Source: Pseudogemmobacter sp044142105
Lineage (GTDB): Bacteria > Pseudomonadota > Alphaproteobacteria > Rhodobacterales > Rhodobacteraceae
NCBI RefSeq assembly: GCF_044142105.1
Contig: NZ_JBGTYM010000002.1
Span: 496,001-560,000 of the forward strand
DNA length: 64,000 bases
Direction of reading: 5' to 3'
Each line of letters starts with the position of its first letter. The stretch's first letter is position 1. A program made the position numbers and the translations under genes. Of this stretch, positions 23,197 to 31,579 are shown piece after piece. The notes under the pieces are model-generated. The model had not been told where the DNA came from and did no database searches. It saw only the letters and a program-made list of their open reading frames with translations.

Positions 23197-24999
23197 ATGA
23201 CCGCTTATCCCTATGAAGTGCATGATTATGACGTGGTGGTCGTTGGTGCGGGCGGCGCGGGTCTGCGCGCCACGCTGGGCATGGCCGAGCAGGGGTTGCG
23301 CACGGCCTGCGTGACCAAGGTTTTCCCGACCCGCAGCCACACAGTTGCGGCGCAGGGCGGCATCGCCGCGTCCCTGGGCAATATGGGCCCAGATTCGTGG
23401 CAATGGCACATGTATGACACGGTAAAGGGCAGCGACTGGCTGGGCGACACCGATGCGATGGAATACCTCGCGCGCGAGGCGCCCAAGGCGGTCTATGAGC
23501 TGGAGCATTACGGCGTCCCCTTCAGCCGCACCGAAGAGGGCAAGATCTACCAGCGCCCCTTCGGCGGCCATACAACCGAATATGGCGAAGGCCCGCCGGT
23601 GCAGCGCACCTGCGCGGCGGCCGACCGCACCGGCCACGCGATCCTGCACACGCTCTATGGCCAGTCGCTGAAGAACAACGCGGAATTCTACATCGAATAT
23701 TTCGCCATCGACCTGATCATCACCGATGGCGCCTGCACCGGCGTGGTGTGCTGGAAGCTGGATGACGGCACGATCCATGTCTTCAACGCGAAGATGGTGG
23801 TTCTGGCGACCGGCGGCTATGGTCGGGCCTATTTCAGCGCGACCTCGGCCCATACCTGTACCGGCGATGGCGGCGGCATGGTGGCGCGGGCGGGCCTGCC
23901 CTTGCAGGACATGGAATTCGTGCAGTTCCACCCCACCGGCATCTATGGCTCGGGCTGTCTGATCACCGAAGGCGCGCGGGGCGAGGGCGGCTATCTGACC
24001 AACGCCAATGGCGAGCGGTTCATGGAGCGCTATGCGCCGCATTACAAGGATCTTGCGCCGCGCGACTATGTGTCCCGTTGCATGACCATGGAAATCCGCG
24101 AAGGCCGCGGCGTGGGCGAGCACAAAGATCATATCCACCTGCACCTGAACCACCTGCCGCGCGAGGCGCTGGAGCTGCGCCTGCCGGGGATCACGGAATC
24201 GGCGCGGATCTTCGCGGGCGTTGATCTGCACAAGGAGCCGATCCCGGTTCTGCCTACCGTGCATTACAACATGGGCGGCATCCCGACGAATTACTGGGGC
24301 GAAGTGCTGAACCCGACCAAGGACGCGCCCGACGCGGTCTTCCCCGGCCTGATGGCGGTGGGCGAGGCGGGCTGTGCCTCGGTGCATGGCGCGAACCGGC
24401 TGGGGTCGAATTCGCTGATCGACCTCGTGGTTTTCGGCCGCGCCGCCGCGATCCGCGCGGGGCAGGTGGTCAGGAAGGATGCGCCGGTCCCGGCGACGAA
24501 CAAGGCGGGCGTCCAGAAAGCGCTGGACCGCTTCGACACCCTGCGCAATGCGAATGGCGGCACGCCCACGGCCGAGCTGCGGCTTGAGATGCAGCGCACG
24601 ATGCAGGCCGATGCCGCCGTCTTCCGCACCGAGAAGACGCTGGCCGAGGGCGAGAAGAAGATGACGGTCATCGCGGGCAAGATGGCGGATCTGAAGGTCA
24701 CCGACCGCAGCCTGGTGTGGAACAGCGACCTGATGGAGACGCTGGAACTGGCGAACCTGATGCCCAACGCGCTGGCGACGATCTATGGCGCCCATGCCCG
24801 CACCGAAAGCCGGGGCGCGCATGCGCATGAGGATCACCCGAACCGCGACGATGCCACCTGGCGCAAGCACACGCTGGCCTGGGTGGAGGGCGACAAGGTG
24901 ACGCTGGATTTCCGCCCGGTGCATGTCGATCCGCTGACGACCGAGGCCGAGGGCGGCATCAGCCTGAAGAAGATCGCCCCGGCGGAGCGCAAATTCTGA
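23197..24999 (+). CDS. sdhA: succinate dehydrogenase flavoprotein subunit
   Basis: This 600-residue FAD subunit oxidises succinate to fumarate. The FAD site is VVVGAGGAGLRATLGMAEQG. The covalent-FAD histidine lies in PTRSHTVAAQGGIAASLG. Substrate-site stretches are FHPTGIYGSGCLITEGARGE and HGANRLGSNSLIDLVVFGRA. The C-terminal helical domain ends in the usual DFRPVHVDPLTTEAEG region. Length is standard. The ATG follows GAGGAAACACG. Confidence 0.98.
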   Translation: MTAYPYEVHDYDVVVVGAGGAGLRATLGMAEQGLRTACVTKVFPTRSHTVAAQGGIAASLGNMGPDSWQWHMYDTVKGSDWLGDTDAMEYLAREAPKAVYELEHYGVPFSRTEEGKIYQRPFGGHTTEYGEGPPVQRTCAAADRTGHAILHTLYGQSLKNNAEFYIEYFAIDLIITDGACTGVVCWKLDDGTIHVFNAKMVVLATGGYGRAYFSATSAHTCTGDGGGMVARAGLPLQDMEFVQFHPTGIYGSGCLITEGARGEGGYLTNANGERFMERYAPHYKDLAPRDYVSRCMTMEIREGRGVGEHKDHIHLHLNHLPREALELRLPGITESARIFAGVDLHKEPIPVLPTVHYNMGGIPTNYWGEVLNPTKDAPDAVFPGLMAVGEAGCASVHGANRLGSNSLIDLVVFGRAAAIRAGQVVRKDAPVPATNKAGVQKALDRFDTLRNANGGTPTAELRLEMQRTMQADAAVFRTEKTLAEGEKKMTVIAGKMADLKVTDRSLVWNSDLMETLELANLMPNALATIYGAHARTESRGAHAHEDHPNRDDATWRKHTLAWVEGDKVTLDFRPVHVDPLTTEAEGGISLKKIAPAERKF

Positions 25000-25118
25000 T
25001 GGCTGCACAGGGGCATGGGCGGAAGGCCGCAAGCGGGGCGATGCCTCGCGCGCTTGGGACTGTCCCGCCGGGTCCTTCGGTGGCACCTTTGCGGCAAACC
25101 CCGCAGAGGAGAGCAGTG

Positions 25119-25451
25119 ATGACCCGTTTCCCCCTGATCGCCGCGCTGGTGGCCGTGCCTGTGCTGGCCGCCTGCGATCCGCAGGACATGGCCGACAAGA
25201 TCACTCGCCGCACAGCGGCCGATGTGGTCGAGCCGGTGGTGGCGCGCGAGATGCCCGCCGCCCCGGCCAAGGCTGCGACGGAATGCATCCTTCAGGCCGC
25301 CAGCATCGAGGAAATCCGCGCCCTGGCCCGCGATGTCGGGGTCGAGGCGGGCAGCCAGACCAAGGAAAATATCCGCAATCTTGCCTTGCGTCCCGCGGCG
25401 ACGGCGTGTTTCGCGGCCTCGGGCGTGCCGCCCCTGACGGCGGTGCCGTGA
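25119..25451 (+). CDS. small lipoprotein between sdhA and sdhB (first)
   Basis: This 110-residue protein has a lipoprotein signal peptide ending in the lipobox VLAAC at about residues 15-19. The mature part has no recognised domain and includes a Cys near residue 46 and another near 98, possibly a disulfide. It starts 119 bp after sdhA with GAGGAGAGCAG as ribosome binding site, and its TGA overlaps the ATG of the next gene (TGATG). It lies inside the sdh operon; a link with complex II in the periplasm is inference. Confidence 0.75.
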   Translation: MTRFPLIAALVAVPVLAACDPQDMADKITRRTAADVVEPVVAREMPAAPAKAATECILQAASIEEIRALARDVGVEAGSQTKENIRNLALRPAATACFAASGVPPLTAVP

Positions 25452-25744
25452 TGCGCCGCGCCGCCCTTTCCCTTCTGATCGTTCTGGCCGCCTGCGGTCC
25501 GATGACCGTGCAGCAGGCCGAGCGCGAATGTTACGAACGCGCGCGTCTGGCCAAGGCGCCGCGCGGCTCGGTCCAGATCGGCGGCACCTCGAATGGCAAG
25601 CTGGCCGGGGGCCTCGATCTGCATGTCTCTTCCGACTACCTGACCGGCAAGGACCCTTCGGTGGTCTATGAAACCTGTGTCATGGCGAAATCCGGCGAAC
25701 CGCCCTCGCGGCCGCTTTACGACCGACCCGACTGGAAAGGCTGA
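25451..25744 (+). CDS. small lipoprotein between sdhA and sdhB (second)
   Basis: This 97-residue lipoprotein has signal MRRAALSLLIVLAACG with lipobox VLAAC. The mature part has QAERECYERARLAKAP, a glycine-rich GGTSNGKLAGGLDLHVSSDY strand pair, and a C-terminal Cys in YETCVM. I do not recognise a characterised family. It is translationally coupled to the previous gene by a 1-bp overlap and ends 7 bp before sdhB, so it is in the sdh operon. Confidence 0.78.
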   Translation: MRRAALSLLIVLAACGPMTVQQAERECYERARLAKAPRGSVQIGGTSNGKLAGGLDLHVSSDYLTGKDPSVVYETCVMAKSGEPPSRPLYDRPDWKG

Positions 25745-25751
25745 TCCCGAA

Positions 25752-26531
25752 ATGGTCCAGTTCACGCTGCCCAAGAATTCCAAGATCCGCACCGGCAAGA
25801 CCTGGCCGAAGCCCGAGGGCGCGAAGAATGTGCGGGCGTTCCACATCTATCGCTGGAACCCCGATGACGGGAAGAACCCGCAGATCGACACCTATTTCCT
25901 GGATATGGACAAGTGCGGCCCGATGGTTCTGGACGCGCTGATCAAGATCAAGAACGAGATCGACCCGACGCTGACCTTTCGCCGGTCTTGCCGCGAGGGG
26001 ATTTGCGGCTCTTGTGCGATGAACATCGACGGGATCAACACGCTGGCCTGCATCTATGGCCTGGACGAGATCCGGGGCGACGTGAAGATCTATCCGCTGC
26101 CCCATATGGCGGTGGTGAAGGACCTGATCCCGGACCTGACGCATTTCTATGCCCAGCACGCCAGCATCATGCCCTGGCTGGAAACCAAGACCAACCGCCC
26201 GGCCAAGGAATGGCGCCAGTCGATCGAGGATCGGGCCAAGCTGGATGGCCTCTATGAATGCGTGATGTGCGCGTCCTGCAGCACCGCCTGCCCGAGCTAC
26301 TGGTGGAATTCCGACCGCTATCTGGGCCCGGCGGCCTTGCTGCACGCCTATCGCTGGATCATCGATTCGCGCGATGAGGCGACCGGCGAGCGGCTGGATC
26401 AGCTGGAAGATCCGTTCAAGCTGTATCGCTGCCACACCATCATGAACTGCGCCAAGACCTGCCCCAAGGGGCTGAACCCGGCCAAGGCGATTTCCGAGAT
26501 CAAGAAGATGATGGTCGAGCGGATCGTCTGA
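25752..26531 (+). CDS. sdhB: succinate dehydrogenase iron-sulfur subunit
   Basis: This 259-residue protein carries the three clusters of complex II. The [2Fe-2S] cluster is in CREGICGSCAMNIDG, the [4Fe-4S] cluster in CVMCASCSTACPSYWW, and the [3Fe-4S] cluster in CHTIMNCAKTCPKGLNP. All cysteines expected are present. The ATG at 25752 gives MVQFTLPKNSK, the usual family start. It is the last gene of the sdh operon. Confidence 0.98.
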   Translation: MVQFTLPKNSKIRTGKTWPKPEGAKNVRAFHIYRWNPDDGKNPQIDTYFLDMDKCGPMVLDALIKIKNEIDPTLTFRRSCREGICGSCAMNIDGINTLACIYGLDEIRGDVKIYPLPHMAVVKDLIPDLTHFYAQHASIMPWLETKTNRPAKEWRQSIEDRAKLDGLYECVMCASCSTACPSYWWNSDRYLGPAALLHAYRWIIDSRDEATGERLDQLEDPFKLYRCHTIMNCAKTCPKGLNPAKAISEIKKMMVERIV

Positions 26532-26675
26532 GGCACGGTTTCTTTGAAGGCATCGACGGCGCAAGATCGGGGAATATAGCGCAAGCCCTGAACCATGGCG
26601 GGGTCAGACCGAGCGGGCCGGTGGCAAGTTCGGCGGGGGGCTACCCGGCGCGGGTGCCGCATGGCAGAAGGGGCC

Positions 26676-26882
26676 ATGCAACTCGTCTTCCTGCTTCTTC
26701 TTCTGATCGGGGTCCTTGCCTATCAATGGCATATGCGCCGCAGCACGACCTTGACCCGGGCCTGCCGCTGGCGAATGGACCGTTCGGTCGCGCCCGATTA
26801 CTGGCACTGCGCCGCCTGCGGGGCGCAATGGCGCGGGGACGAGCCGCGCGATTGCCTGCGGCCGGGACGCGGTCAGGAATAA
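26676..26882 (+). CDS. small membrane-anchored protein with CxxC
   Basis: This 68-residue protein has an N-terminal hydrophobic helix (QLVFLLLLLIGVLAYQW) and a C-terminal soluble part with WHCAACGAQW, a CxxC pair like a zinc ribbon half, plus two further cysteines (TRACRW and RDCLRP). The ATG at 26676 follows GAAGGGG; one at 26661 has no ribosome binding site. The gene overlaps the 3' end of the convergent aldo/keto reductase gene by 10 bp. No family is recognised. Confidence 0.6.
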   Translation: MQLVFLLLLLIGVLAYQWHMRRSTTLTRACRWRMDRSVAPDYWHCAACGAQWRGDEPRDCLRPGRGQE

Positions 26883-27859
26883 CGCTCGGCCGTCGCGGTC
26901 ATGCCGTCATCGTAGCGGTCGCCCCAGGCCCAACCGACGGGCAGCAGGCGGTCGATCTCGGCCCGGATTTCATCGGTCATGGCGATCCGTGCCGCCCCGG
27001 ACCAGGCGCGCAGATGGGCCGCGGTTCTGGTGCCGGGGATCGGGATCAGATGGGGGCCGCGATCCAGAACCCAAGCCAAGGCAAGGGCGGCAGGGGGGAC
27101 GCCCAGGCTTTCGGCATAGCGGTGAAAGGCGGTCAGCCGGTCGCGATTATGCGGCCAGTTCTCGGCCTGAAAGCGTGGGATGCGGCGGCGCAGATCCTGC
27201 GGGCCGAAGGTGGCGGGGTCGGCCATGGGCGTGCCAAAGGCGCCCCGCGCCAAGGGCGAGAAGGGCACGAAGGCCACGCCAAGCCGCGCGCAAAGCTGGA
27301 TCAGTCCAAGTTCAGGCTGGCGGGTCCAGAGCGAATATTCGTTTTGAACCGCCATGACCGGATGCACGGCATGGGCGCGCGCGACCGTGGCGGGCGCCAC
27401 TTCCGACAGGCCGTAACCCAGGATCTTGCCCTCTTCGACCAGCCGCTGCATCGTGCCCGCCAGGTCTTCGGCCGGGACTTCCGGCGCGTGGCGATGGGCA
27501 TAGAACAGGGTGACGTGATCTACGCCCAGCCGTTTGAGCGAGCCTTCCAGCTCGGCCCGCAGATGCTGTGGCGAATTGTCGATCCGCTGCACGCCGTCGC
27601 GCCGGTCGAAGGCGGCTTTGGTGGCGATGCAGGGCCGGTGGCCGGTCCGGGCAAGCCATTGGCCCAGAACGGTTTCCGAGACGCCATTGCCATAGATATT
27701 GGCCGTGTCGAACAGGGTGATCCCGGCCTCCCAGGCGGCATCGAGGGCGGCAAGGCTTTCTTCCGTGGTGGTCGGGCCGAAGATGCCGCCAAAGGAAAGG
27801 CAGCCGAAGCCCAGGGCAGAGACAAGGGGGCCCTGGGCCCCGAGGCGGCGTTGCAGCAT
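26873..27859 (-). CDS. aldo/keto reductase
   Basis: This 328-residue (beta/alpha)8 NADPH-dependent oxidoreductase has the family patterns LGFGCLSFGGIFG, FDTANIYGNGVSE (catalytic Asp and Tyr), KAAFDRRDGV (catalytic Lys) and YAHRHAPEVP (His). The cofactor site near the C-terminus is IPIPGTRTAAHL. It resembles the YakC/AKR13-like group. The physiological substrate is unknown. The ATG lies directly before the 3' end of the SHMT-like gene (adjacent, no gap), so the two are in one operon controlled from the 29.2-kb divergent promoter. Confidence 0.88.
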   Translation of the reverse strand: MLQRRLGAQGPLVSALGFGCLSFGGIFGPTTTEESLAALDAAWEAGITLFDTANIYGNGVSETVLGQWLARTGHRPCIATKAAFDRRDGVQRIDNSPQHLRAELEGSLKRLGVDHVTLFYAHRHAPEVPAEDLAGTMQRLVEEGKILGYGLSEVAPATVARAHAVHPVMAVQNEYSLWTRQPELGLIQLCARLGVAFVPFSPLARGAFGTPMADPATFGPQDLRRRIPRFQAENWPHNRDRLTAFHRYAESLGVPPAALALAWVLDRGPHLIPIPGTRTAAHLRAWSGAARIAMTDEIRAEIDRLLPVGWAWGDRYDDGMTATAERYS

Positions 27860-29179
27860 TCAGACCGTCATGTGATGCAGCCCCTGAAAGCGGGCGCGCA
27901 GGGCGCGCGTGCGGGGGGCAAGGGTTTCCGGTGCGTTGGACCGTAACCCTTCGGCGATCAGGGCCGCAAGGGCAGGTGCGTCTGCCGGGGTGACGCCGCG
28001 GCGCACAAGTTCCGGCGTGCCGATGCGCAGACCGTTCAGGTCGCCCGCCACCTCCGGCGCCGGAAGGCCGATGCCGCAGGCCAGGAAGCCCGCCTTGCGC
28101 AATGTCTTGGACGCTGCCTGACCGCCGCCAAAGGGGGCGGCCATCAGGGCGAACTGATGCGATTGGGTGCCGCCCTTTTCCGCCGCGAAAAGCGGCAGGC
28201 CAAGCGCTGCCAATTCTTGCGCCAGCGCCCGGGACAGATCGACCATGGCCTGGGCATAGGCCCGGCCATGATCGCGCCAGTCCAGAAGCGTCAGCGCCAG
28301 AGCGGCCGATTTCGCCGCGTCAAAATTCGCGGTCAGGCCCGGGAAGGCGATATGGTCAAGCGCCTCGGCAATCTTCGCGTCATTGGTGACGATCAGGCCG
28401 CCCGCCGGGCCGCCCAGCGATTTGTAGGTGCTCATCGTCATCAGATGCGCGCCCTCGCGCAGCGGGTTCTTCCACACACCACCGGCGATGATGCCGCATT
28501 GATGGGCGGCGTCGAACAGGACCTTGGCGCCCACCTCATCGGCGATGGCGCGGACTTCGGCGACGGGATGCTCGAAGAGATTGAGGCTTCCGCCGACGGT
28601 GATGATCCTGGGCTTGACCTTCTGGGCCAGCGCGCGAAGGGCCGGGATATCAATCGTATAGCCATCGGCGTCGACCGGCGCATCATGGGTGACAAGACCG
28701 TAAAGCCCGGCGCAACCGGCCTTGTGATGGGTGACATGGCCGCCGATTGTGGCAGGCGGCGCGATGATCGCGTCCCCCGGCTTGGCCAGCGCCATGAAGC
28801 CATAAAGGTTCGCCAGCGCGCCGCTGGCCACGCGGATCTCGGCATGGGTCGCGCCGAAGACCTCGACCGCCAGTTCGGCGGCGATGACCTCGATCTCCTC
28901 GATCGCCTCCAGCCCCATCTCGTATTTGTCGCCGGGATAGCCCAGCGAGGGGCGTGAGCCGAGGCCCCTTGCCAGCGCCGCCTCGGCGCGGGGGTTCATC
29001 ACATTTGTGGCGGGGTTGAGGTTGAAGCAATCCTGGTCGTGGATTTCCAGGTTGCGCACCATCAGCGCCTCGATCCGGTCGGCGACGATCGACGACGGGC
29101 GGGCGGTCATGTCGGCAAGGGTCTGGATATAGGTCTCGCAGGCGGCGGGAACCCAGGGGCGGGGGGAAAGATGGGGCAT
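27860..29179 (-). CDS. SHMT-like PLP-dependent enzyme
   Basis: This 439-residue fold-type I PLP protein is related to serine hydroxymethyltransferase. Seen are NLNPATNVMNPRAEAALARG, a YPGDKYEMGLEAIEEIE region where SHMT has its substrate site, the cofactor Asp/His in FDAAHQCGIIAGG, and the Schiff-base lysine in TMSTYKSLGGPAGG (SHMT has THK in place of TYK). It differs enough from GlyA that a side-chain-specific aldolase or hydroxymethyltransferase is possible. The ATG at 29179 follows AGGAGACAACC. It is divergent from a GcvA-type LysR gene, which is probably its regulator, and is followed by the aldo/keto reductase. Confidence 0.75.
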   Translation of the reverse strand: MPHLSPRPWVPAACETYIQTLADMTARPSSIVADRIEALMVRNLEIHDQDCFNLNPATNVMNPRAEAALARGLGSRPSLGYPGDKYEMGLEAIEEIEVIAAELAVEVFGATHAEIRVASGALANLYGFMALAKPGDAIIAPPATIGGHVTHHKAGCAGLYGLVTHDAPVDADGYTIDIPALRALAQKVKPRIITVGGSLNLFEHPVAEVRAIADEVGAKVLFDAAHQCGIIAGGVWKNPLREGAHLMTMSTYKSLGGPAGGLIVTNDAKIAEALDHIAFPGLTANFDAAKSAALALTLLDWRDHGRAYAQAMVDLSRALAQELAALGLPLFAAEKGGTQSHQFALMAAPFGGGQAASKTLRKAGFLACGIGLPAPEVAGDLNGLRIGTPELVRRGVTPADAPALAALIAEGLRSNAPETLAPRTRALRARFQGLHHMTV

Positions 29180-29252
29180 GGTTGTCTCCTTTGCCTGCAA
29201 GGCTAGGAGGCGGCGGGGCTTGCGCGCAAATCAGTTCTGCGAAAAATGAGGG

Positions 29253-29265
29253 TCAGAAAATCTGA
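29253..29265. promoter_or_regulatory. LysR-type T-N11-A palindrome
   Basis: TCAGAAAATCTGA is a perfect interrupted palindrome (TCAGA-AAA-TCTGA) of the T-N11-A type bound by LysR regulators. It lies in the 93 bp between the SHMT-like and LysR genes. Its place between two candidate ATGs favours the later LysR start at 29273. Confidence 0.65.
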
Positions 29266-29272
29266 GTCAAAG

Positions 29273-30154
29273 ATGCCCGTCGCCCCGCCGCCGCCCCGGA
29301 CCCTGCCGCTGACCGCGCTGCGTGCCTTTGAGGCCGCGGCGCGGCTGCGCGGATTTGCGGCGGCGGCGGCGGAGCTGGGCGTCAGCCCGGGCGCGGTGAC
29401 GGCGCATGTGAAGGCGCTGGAAGAGGCGCTGGGGGCGGCGCTGTTCCAGTGCCAGACCAAGGGCGTGCGGTTGACCGCGCTGGGGGCGGCGGCGGCGGGA
29501 GAGATGACCGAGGCCTTCGATGCGCTGGCGCGGGCCGAGGCGGTGTTGCGCGCCAAAGCCGCGCCACAGGTCGTGCATGTGGCGACACTGCCCGCGATTG
29601 CGCAACTTTGGCTGTCGCCGCGCCTGCCCGCCTTGCGCGCGGCGGCGCCGGAAATATCCGTTTCCGTGACGGCCCTTGAGGCGCCCCCGAACCTCAAGCG
29701 CGCGCCCTATGACCTGAGCCTTTTTCCGGCGGAAACAGGCGGGCGGCTGGTGGCTGGCGATGCGCTTTTTCCGGTCTGCGCGCCGGATATGGCGGCGCGC
29801 CTGACAAGCGTGGCGGACCTGGCCGGGGTGCCCTGCCTGTCGGATGCAAGCTGGGCGGGGGATTGGGCGGCCTGGTTGGCGGCGGCGGGGGCGGAGATTG
29901 CGGTGCGGGGGCCGGTCTATTCACTTTACGCGCTGGCGGTGGAAGAGGCGGTGAATGGCGCGGGGGTGCTGATGGGACACGGGATGCTCGTCGCTGGCCC
30001 CCTGGCCCAAGGCCGCCTCGTTGCCCCTTTTCCCCAGCGCCTGCCGGTCTCGCGCGGCTTGCGGCTGTGGTCGGCGCGGGCGGTGTCCAAGGGCAGCGCG
30101 GTGGCGCGGGTGGCCGATTTCCTCTGCGCCCCCGGCGGGGTTGGAACGACCTAA
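29273..30154 (+). CDS. LysR-family regulator, GcvA/TrpI type
   Basis: This 293-residue regulator has an N-terminal winged helix (LPLTALRAFEAAARLRGFAA, then ELGVSPGAVTAHVKALEEAL) and a substrate-binding domain. The APE-x-SVSV and LAGVPCLSD stretches and the C-terminal RVADFLC are typical of the GcvA group that controls amino-acid metabolism. The start at 29273 was preferred over 29246 because a T-N11-A palindrome lies between them. The divergent SHMT-like and aldo/keto reductase genes are its likely targets. Confidence 0.87.
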   Translation: MPVAPPPPRTLPLTALRAFEAAARLRGFAAAAAELGVSPGAVTAHVKALEEALGAALFQCQTKGVRLTALGAAAAGEMTEAFDALARAEAVLRAKAAPQVVHVATLPAIAQLWLSPRLPALRAAAPEISVSVTALEAPPNLKRAPYDLSLFPAETGGRLVAGDALFPVCAPDMAARLTSVADLAGVPCLSDASWAGDWAAWLAAAGAEIAVRGPVYSLYALAVEEAVNGAGVLMGHGMLVAGPLAQGRLVAPFPQRLPVSRGLRLWSARAVSKGSAVARVADFLCAPGGVGTT

Positions 30155-30226
30155 CCCCTTCTTCTGGGATAAGAACACTCCGGGGGGGAGGGCGCAGCCC
30201 GAGGGAACGGCACCCCCTCAGACGGC

Positions 30227-30928
30227 CTAGTCGAAGGCGGCGGCGAGGGCGATTTCCACCATGGCGGCGAAACTGGTCTCGCGCTCGGAGGCGGGCAGCG
30301 CCTCTTCGGTCAGGATATGGTCGGAGATGGTGAGGACTGACAGCGCGCGGGCCTTGTGGCGGGCGGCGAGGGTGTAAAGCTCGGCGGTCTCCATCTCGAC
30401 GCAGAGGCAGCCATGCCGTTGCAATTGCTGGGCAAGATCGGGGCGTTCGTCATAGAACGTGTCCGAGGAATGGATCATGCCGACATGGGTCCGCGCGCGG
30501 CCCTGCGCGGCGGCATGGGCGCGGCAGAGAAGGCCGAAATCGGCGGTGGGGGCGAAGTTCATCTCGCGGAAGATCTCGGAGGACGGGGTGTGCAGGGTGG
30601 CGGCGGACATGGCGAGCACCACGTCGCGGACCTGCACATCGGGTTGCAGCGCGCCGGCGGAACCGATGCGGATCAAGGTCTTGGCGCCATAGTCGCGGAT
30701 CAGTTCGTTGACATAGATCGACAGCGAGGCCATGCCCATGCCGGTGCCGTGGATGGTGACCGGGTGGCCGCGCCAGGTGCCGGTATAGCCCAGCATGCCG
30801 CGCACTTCGTTCACCAGTCTTGGCGCTTCCAGAAAGGTCTGGGCGGCCCAGCGGGCGCGATAGGGATCGCCGGGCAGAAGCACGGTCTCGGCGATGTCGC
30901 CGGGTTTGGCGCCGATGTGGAAGCTCAT
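30227..30928 (-). CDS. deoD: purine-nucleoside phosphorylase
   Basis: This 233-residue enzyme of the hexameric DeoD type splits purine nucleosides with phosphate. Seen are the N-terminal HIGAKPGDIAETVLLPGDPY, GTGMGMASLSIYVNEL, IRIGSAGALQPDV, the nucleoside site CVEMETAELYTLA, and the catalytic Asp in TISDHI. Length is standard. The start at 30928 lies 54 bp from a four-unit GTCTTCC array in the upstream region. The gene is convergent with the LysR gene, with no clear U-rich terminator between them. Confidence 0.95.
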   Translation of the reverse strand: MSFHIGAKPGDIAETVLLPGDPYRARWAAQTFLEAPRLVNEVRGMLGYTGTWRGHPVTIHGTGMGMASLSIYVNELIRDYGAKTLIRIGSAGALQPDVQVRDVVLAMSAATLHTPSSEIFREMNFAPTADFGLLCRAHAAAQGRARTHVGMIHSSDTFYDERPDLAQQLQRHGCLCVEMETAELYTLAARHKARALSVLTISDHILTEEALPASERETSFAAMVEIALAAAFD

Positions 30929-30982
30929 GGCCTGGTCCTGTCCTTTTTCGGGTCAACCCGCAGAAAAACCTGAAGAAACCTG

Positions 30983-31022
30983 GTCTTCCGAAGGTCTTGC
31001 CATTGTCTTCCGAACGTCTTCC
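30983..31022. promoter_or_regulatory. four 11-bp direct repeats (GTCTTCC) before deoD
   Basis: GTCTTCC, GTCTTGC, GTCTTCC and GTCTTCC start at 30983, 30994, 31005 and 31016, an exact 11-bp period, with spacers GAAG, CATT and GAAC. The array ends 54 bp before the deoD ATG and has the same orientation relative to deoD as the lpd array has to lpd. Confidence 0.65.
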
Positions 31023-31117
31023 GTCCGGGCGGGCCGCGATGACCCGCGACGGCCATCTGGCCGCGAGAGGAAAGGCCGGTCAAGAGGGCGCCGTCAGGGC
31101 TACCCGCCGGGTGGGGA

Positions 31118-31357
31118 TCAGTCGCGGCGCCGGCCGGCGAGCGCGGCGAAGCGGGCCGCATTGGGACAGTGGCCCGTCGCAGCCAAGGCGTGCATCGTGC
31201 CTGCCTCGAGGCAATTTGCGCAGAGCTTGCGGTTGGGGCAGGCAGAGCAGGCGGCGAGAAGGTTGAGCCATTCACCGGGATTCTTGCGCAAGAGACGGTC
31301 GGGCAGGTCGAAGGCCTGACCCATGGCGGTGACGCGCGCTTCGACATCCGCGGGCAT
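31118..31357 (-). CDS. Cys-rich DUF6455-like small protein, probably 5'-frameshifted
   Basis: The in-frame part from the ATG at 31357 is 79 residues. It has the pattern of DUF6455: helices, then AACSACPNRKLCANCLE, and a final GHCPNAARFAALAG. The open frame continues upstream with CACGVAIPCCPQRIATTDFAC, which looks coding but lacks a good start. One frame over, an ATG at 31490 gives a signal peptide (MRLPLLCLALLAAPPA) that fades into nonsense near 31440. A one-base shift there would join them into one exported Cys-rich protein (31118-31490). A sequencing error or a real mutation could explain it. Confidence 0.55.
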   Translation of the reverse strand: MPADVEARVTAMGQAFDLPDRLLRKNPGEWLNLLAACSACPNRKLCANCLEAGTMHALAATGHCPNAARFAALAGRRRD

Positions 31358-31579
31358 ACAGGCGAAATCCGTGGTCGCGATCCGCTGCGGGCAGCAGGGG
31401 ATCGCTACGCCACAGGCGCAGGCGGCGTCCGGTTCGGAAGCGGGCGGGCGGGGCGGCGAGGAGGGCGAGACAAAGAAGGGGCAGGCGCATGGCTTCGGTC
31501 CGGCTTGGGGCACTGATGCCCCTTGGTGCCATGCGCTGCGCGGGACGGGAAGGGCGGGTTTCCCTACGCCCTTCGCGGC

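Noticed and set aside
22345..25086. A 913-codon open frame antisense to sdhCDA
   Set aside because: It spans three confirmed genes on the other strand and has the low-complexity Arg/His/Gln composition of an antisense shadow.
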